Shown here piece by piece: positions 61,369 to 64,000 of a stretch of 64,000 nt of DNA. The notes under the pieces were generated by a model, which was not told the DNA's origin, searched no databases, and saw only the letters and a program-made list of their open reading frames with translations. The position numbers and the translations under genes are program-made. The number at the start of each line of letters is the position of its first letter. Position 1 is the stretch's first letter. The DNA comes from an uncultured Flavobacteriaceae bacterium (lineage in GTDB: Bacteria; Bacteroidota; Bacteroidia; Flavobacteriales; Flavobacteriaceae). The DNA lies in the NCBI GenBank assembly GCA_947493535.1, contig CANLRK010000002.1, positions 1-64,000 of the forward strand, in the 5' to 3' direction.

Positions 61369-63230
61369 TGTCAGATATCATTCAGTTATTACCTGATCAT
61401 GTTGCTAATCAAATTGCAGCAGGTGAAGTTGTGCAACGCCCTGCCTCAGTGGTAAAGGAGCTGCTGGAAAATGCTATTGATGCCAATGCAACCAATATAC
61501 AGTTAATAGTTAAGGATGCAGGTAAAACTTTAATTCAGGTAATTGACAATGGTAAAGGAATGAGTGTTACCGATGCTCGTTTGTCTTTTGAGCGTCATGC
61601 AACGTCTAAAATTTCTTCTGCAGAGGATTTATTTCAGCTAAAAACAAAAGGATTTAGAGGAGAAGCTTTAGCATCTATTGCAGCAATTGCTCATGTTGAA
61701 ATGAAAACCAAAAAACCTGACGATGCAATAGGTACTGGAATTAAAATAGAAGGAAGTAAAGTAACGGAGCAAGAAGCTGTAGTTACTCCAACAGGAACAT
61801 CAATAGCAGTAAAGAATTTGTTTTTTAATATTCCTGCACGTCGTAATTTTTTAAAATCTAATCAAGTAGAGATACGTCATATAATTGATGAATTTCAACG
61901 AGTAGCGTTAGTGCATTCAGATATTGCATTTACGATGTATCACAATGGTACAGATATGTTTAACTTGCCTGTTTCTAATGCTAGGCAGCGTATTGTAAAT
62001 ATTTTTGGAGCTAAAACAAATGAAAAATTAGTACCAGTTACTGAAGAAACAGAAATTGTAACAATTCGTGGTTTTGTGGTAAAACCTGAGTTTGCTAAAA
62101 AAAGCAATAAGGAACAGTTCTTTTTTGTAAATAATCGTTTTATAAAAAGTCCGTATTTAAACCATGCGGTAAACTCAGCGTTTGAAGGCTTACTAAAAGA
62201 AAATACAAATCCAGGATATTTTTTGTTTTTAGAAGTTGATCCGAAAACAATAGATATTAACATCCATCCCACAAAAACAGAAATTAAGTTTGATAATGAG
62301 CATGATCTCTATGCAATTATTAAATCGACTATTAAGCATAGTTTAGGGCAATTTCAAATAGCGCCGGTATTAGATTTTCAGAGAGATTCTAGTATGGATA
62401 CACCGTACGAATATCAAAATAAAAAAGTACCTTCACCAACTATTGAGGTAGATAGAACATTTAATCCATTTGCTTCTGAACAGCAAGGCACGCCACGTAC
62501 AAGTTCTTTTTCTTCGGGAACACTAGCTAAGAAAAGCAGTGAGGGTTGGGAAAGTATGTATGTTGGGTTAGAGTCGAAAATCACAAATTCCGCAACCGAT
62601 ATTACTACAATAGAATTCGAATCAGAAGAAGTTACAGGATCTTTTTTTGATGCTGCTGCTGTGGTACAAGAACAGGTAACTTTACAAGTGCAGAATAAGT
62701 ATATTATTAGTAAAATAAAATCTGGAATTGTAGTAATTCATCAGCATAGGGCTCATGAACGTATTATGTATGAAGAGTTTTTACAGCATATAACGGTTAA
62801 TCAAGCAGTAAGTCAGCAACTATTGTTTCCGGTGCTTGTTGAACTAACAAAAGAAGAAACACTATTTTTAAAAGAAATAAAGCCAATACTTGAAAATACA
62901 GGTTTTGTTTTTTCTAGCTTGTCTGATAGTACGTTAGAGGTTAGTGGTATTCCGGCAGCTATTCGTAATGAACAAGTGCCGTTTATTATTAGCGATTTAT
63001 TGGCTAGTATAGAAGAAAATATGTTAAACGATACTAGTTTGCATGCATCTTTAGTAGCTAAATCAATGGCTAAAAGCATTGCAATTAAAAGCGGAAAACC
63101 ATTAACAAATGAAGAGCAAGAAGATATTGTAAACAGGTTGTTTGCTTGTAAAGAACCAACAATTTCTCCTGCTAATAAACCAGTATTCATCACTTATAGT
63201 ACAGGTGATTTTGATAAAAAATTATTGTAA
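61368..63230 (+). CDS. mutL: DNA mismatch repair protein MutL
   Basis: 620 residues. The GHKL ATPase domain is intact: HVANQIAAGEVVQRPASVVK, ELLENAIDAN, DNGKGM, TKGFRGEALASIAAIAHV and GTSIAVKNLFFNIPAR. After a variable linker (about 345-440) the C-terminal dimerisation domain follows. The endonuclease motif that reads DQHAxxE-x4-E in nicking MutL proteins is here HQHRAHERIMYE, and the CPHGRP zinc motif is SPANKP. Nicking activity is therefore doubtful. Both neighbours overlap it by one base. Confidence 0.95.
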   Translation: MSDIIQLLPDHVANQIAAGEVVQRPASVVKELLENAIDANATNIQLIVKDAGKTLIQVIDNGKGMSVTDARLSFERHATSKISSAEDLFQLKTKGFRGEALASIAAIAHVEMKTKKPDDAIGTGIKIEGSKVTEQEAVVTPTGTSIAVKNLFFNIPARRNFLKSNQVEIRHIIDEFQRVALVHSDIAFTMYHNGTDMFNLPVSNARQRIVNIFGAKTNEKLVPVTEETEIVTIRGFVVKPEFAKKSNKEQFFFVNNRFIKSPYLNHAVNSAFEGLLKENTNPGYFLFLEVDPKTIDINIHPTKTEIKFDNEHDLYAIIKSTIKHSLGQFQIAPVLDFQRDSSMDTPYEYQNKKVPSPTIEVDRTFNPFASEQQGTPRTSSFSSGTLAKKSSEGWESMYVGLESKITNSATDITTIEFESEEVTGSFFDAAAVVQEQVTLQVQNKYIISKIKSGIVVIHQHRAHERIMYEEFLQHITVNQAVSQQLLFPVLVELTKEETLFLKEIKPILENTGFVFSSLSDSTLEVSGIPAAIRNEQVPFIISDLLASIEENMLNDTSLHASLVAKSMAKSIAIKSGKPLTNEEQEDIVNRLFACKEPTISPANKPVFITYSTGDFDKKLL

Positions 63231-63985
63231 TGATACGGATAACCGATAGTGTAAAGCACCTTTTAATAATAAATGTACTTTTATTTGTTGCTAAATACGC
63301 AGCCATGCAAAGTGGTATTAATTTAACACAGTACTTAGGTTTGTTTTTTATAAAGAATGAATTGTTTATGCCGTGGCAGTTGCTAACAACCATGTTTATG
63401 CATGCCAACGTAAACCATATACTTTTCAATATGTTAGCCTTATGGATGTTTGGTAGTGCTGTAGAACAAGTATGGGGAAGTAAAAAATTTTTGTTTTTTT
63501 ATTTTTCTGCAGGTATTGGAGCTAGTTTAATTTATACTCTGGCTAACTACTTACAGTTTCAAAATGTATACACTACATTGATATCTGTAGGTGTAAGTAC
63601 TACAGATATTGCTACGCTCTTAGAAACAGGAAGTTATAATACCTCAATTTTAAAATATGTTAATGAGGCATCATTAACCAACTTTTATAGTATATTTAAT
63701 ACTCCGGCAGTGGGTGCTTCTGGAGCTATAATGGGAGTTTTAGTAGCTTTTGGTATGCTATTCCCTAACTCGGAATTAATGTTACTATTTTTTCCTGTAC
63801 CGGTTAAGGCAAAATATTTTATTCCTGTATTAATTGGGTTAGATGTTTTTTCAGGATTAACAGGAATTTCACTTTTTGGGTCGAGTAATATTGCTTATTG
63901 GGCACATATAGGAGGAGCTTTTGTTGGGTTTATAATGATGTTGTATTGGAAGAAAACACAGTTTAATAACAACCGTTGGGATTAA
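63230..63985 (+). CDS. rhomboid intramembrane serine protease
   Basis: 251 residues with about six hydrophobic segments. Catalytic Ser164 lies in VGASGAIMG and His226 in YWAHIGGAFVGF; HANVNHILFNM (59-69) gives the conserved His/Asn of the oxyanion region, so the dyad is complete. It cleaves single-pass proteins within the inner membrane; substrates are unknown. Its start overlaps mutL (TAATG), and its stop overlaps the start of another gene in the same way. Confidence 0.92.
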   Translation: MIRITDSVKHLLIINVLLFVAKYAAMQSGINLTQYLGLFFIKNELFMPWQLLTTMFMHANVNHILFNMLALWMFGSAVEQVWGSKKFLFFYFSAGIGASLIYTLANYLQFQNVYTTLISVGVSTTDIATLLETGSYNTSILKYVNEASLTNFYSIFNTPAVGASGAIMGVLVAFGMLFPNSELMLLFFPVPVKAKYFIPVLIGLDVFSGLTGISLFGSSNIAYWAHIGGAFVGFIMMLYWKKTQFNNNRWD

Positions 63986-64000
63986 TGTCACAATTTGAAT
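63985..64000 (+). CDS. start of a further gene (cut by window edge)
   Basis: ATG 63985 overlaps the rhomboid stop (TAATG) as in the two preceding junctions. Only M-S-Q-F-E is visible. In related genomes a second rhomboid-like gene often follows, but this cannot be decided here. Confidence 0.45.

Noticed and set aside
62813-63193. 126-codon open frame antisense to mutL
   Set aside because: Antisense shadow of a well-supported coding region.

Overview
The window is chromosomal DNA from a low-G+C member of the Bacteroidota, almost certainly the family Flavobacteriaceae. The evidence is: secreted proteins with C-terminal type IX secretion (T9SS) sorting domains, SprB-type adhesin repeats, the gliding-associated isomerase GldI, flavobacterial families such as DUF3810 and DUF4468, promoters of the Bacteroidota TTG-N19/20-TAnnTTTG type, and weak Shine-Dalgarno signals. 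The genus cannot be fixed from the sequence alone. There are no rRNA or tRNA genes, no IS elements, prophage or CRISPR arrays.

Layout. 1-7.7 kb: the 3' end of a very repetitive T9SS adhesin, a MORN-repeat protein, mnmA, a T9SS-exported subtilase and a nitronate-monooxygenase-like flavoprotein. 7.8-18.6 kb: a surface-polysaccharide cluster with a FemAB/GNAT-like acyltransferase, a DegT aminotransferase, a flippase, a 2-oxoglutarate dioxygenase, a QdtA/FdtA-type cupin, five glycosyltransferases, DUF2304 and a polytopic GT-C-like protein. The strands interdigitate and several 3' ends overlap. 18.6-24.3 kb: ftsE and a two-gene operon of a 1015-residue TPR protein and an outer-membrane beta-barrel. 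24.4-40.5 kb: small exported proteins, a LETM1-like mini-protein, three DEAD-box RNA helicases, YchJ, DUF819, a hydrolase, an RluA synthase, and a Rel/SpoT - Fur - purA group on one strand.

40.9-47.4 kb: a complete trpEGDCFBA operon on the minus strand. It is preceded by a previously unannotated 22-residue leader peptide with three consecutive Trp codons and by a strong terminator, a classical ribosome-mediated attenuator. 47.4-64 kb: housekeeping and envelope genes, namely an M48 protease, a TrmH methyltransferase, DUF4407, DUF3810, pepD, a cyclophilin-FKBP fusion, gldI, a DHH phosphoesterase, a SUMF1-domain protein, ndk, DUF721, recF, a TPR membrane protein, ribH, mutL and a rhomboid protease, plus the first codons of one more gene.

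The most interesting non-coding structure is (i) the trp leader and (ii) two minus-strand intergenic loci (about 28020-28235 and 40572-40842). These share a promoter-like motif, collinear internal blocks and a 13-bp-stem/11-nt-loop terminator, and look like two members of one small-RNA family. A third pattern is that several genes have the TAnnTTTG promoter element only 4-5 nt before the start codon, which predicts leaderless mRNAs.
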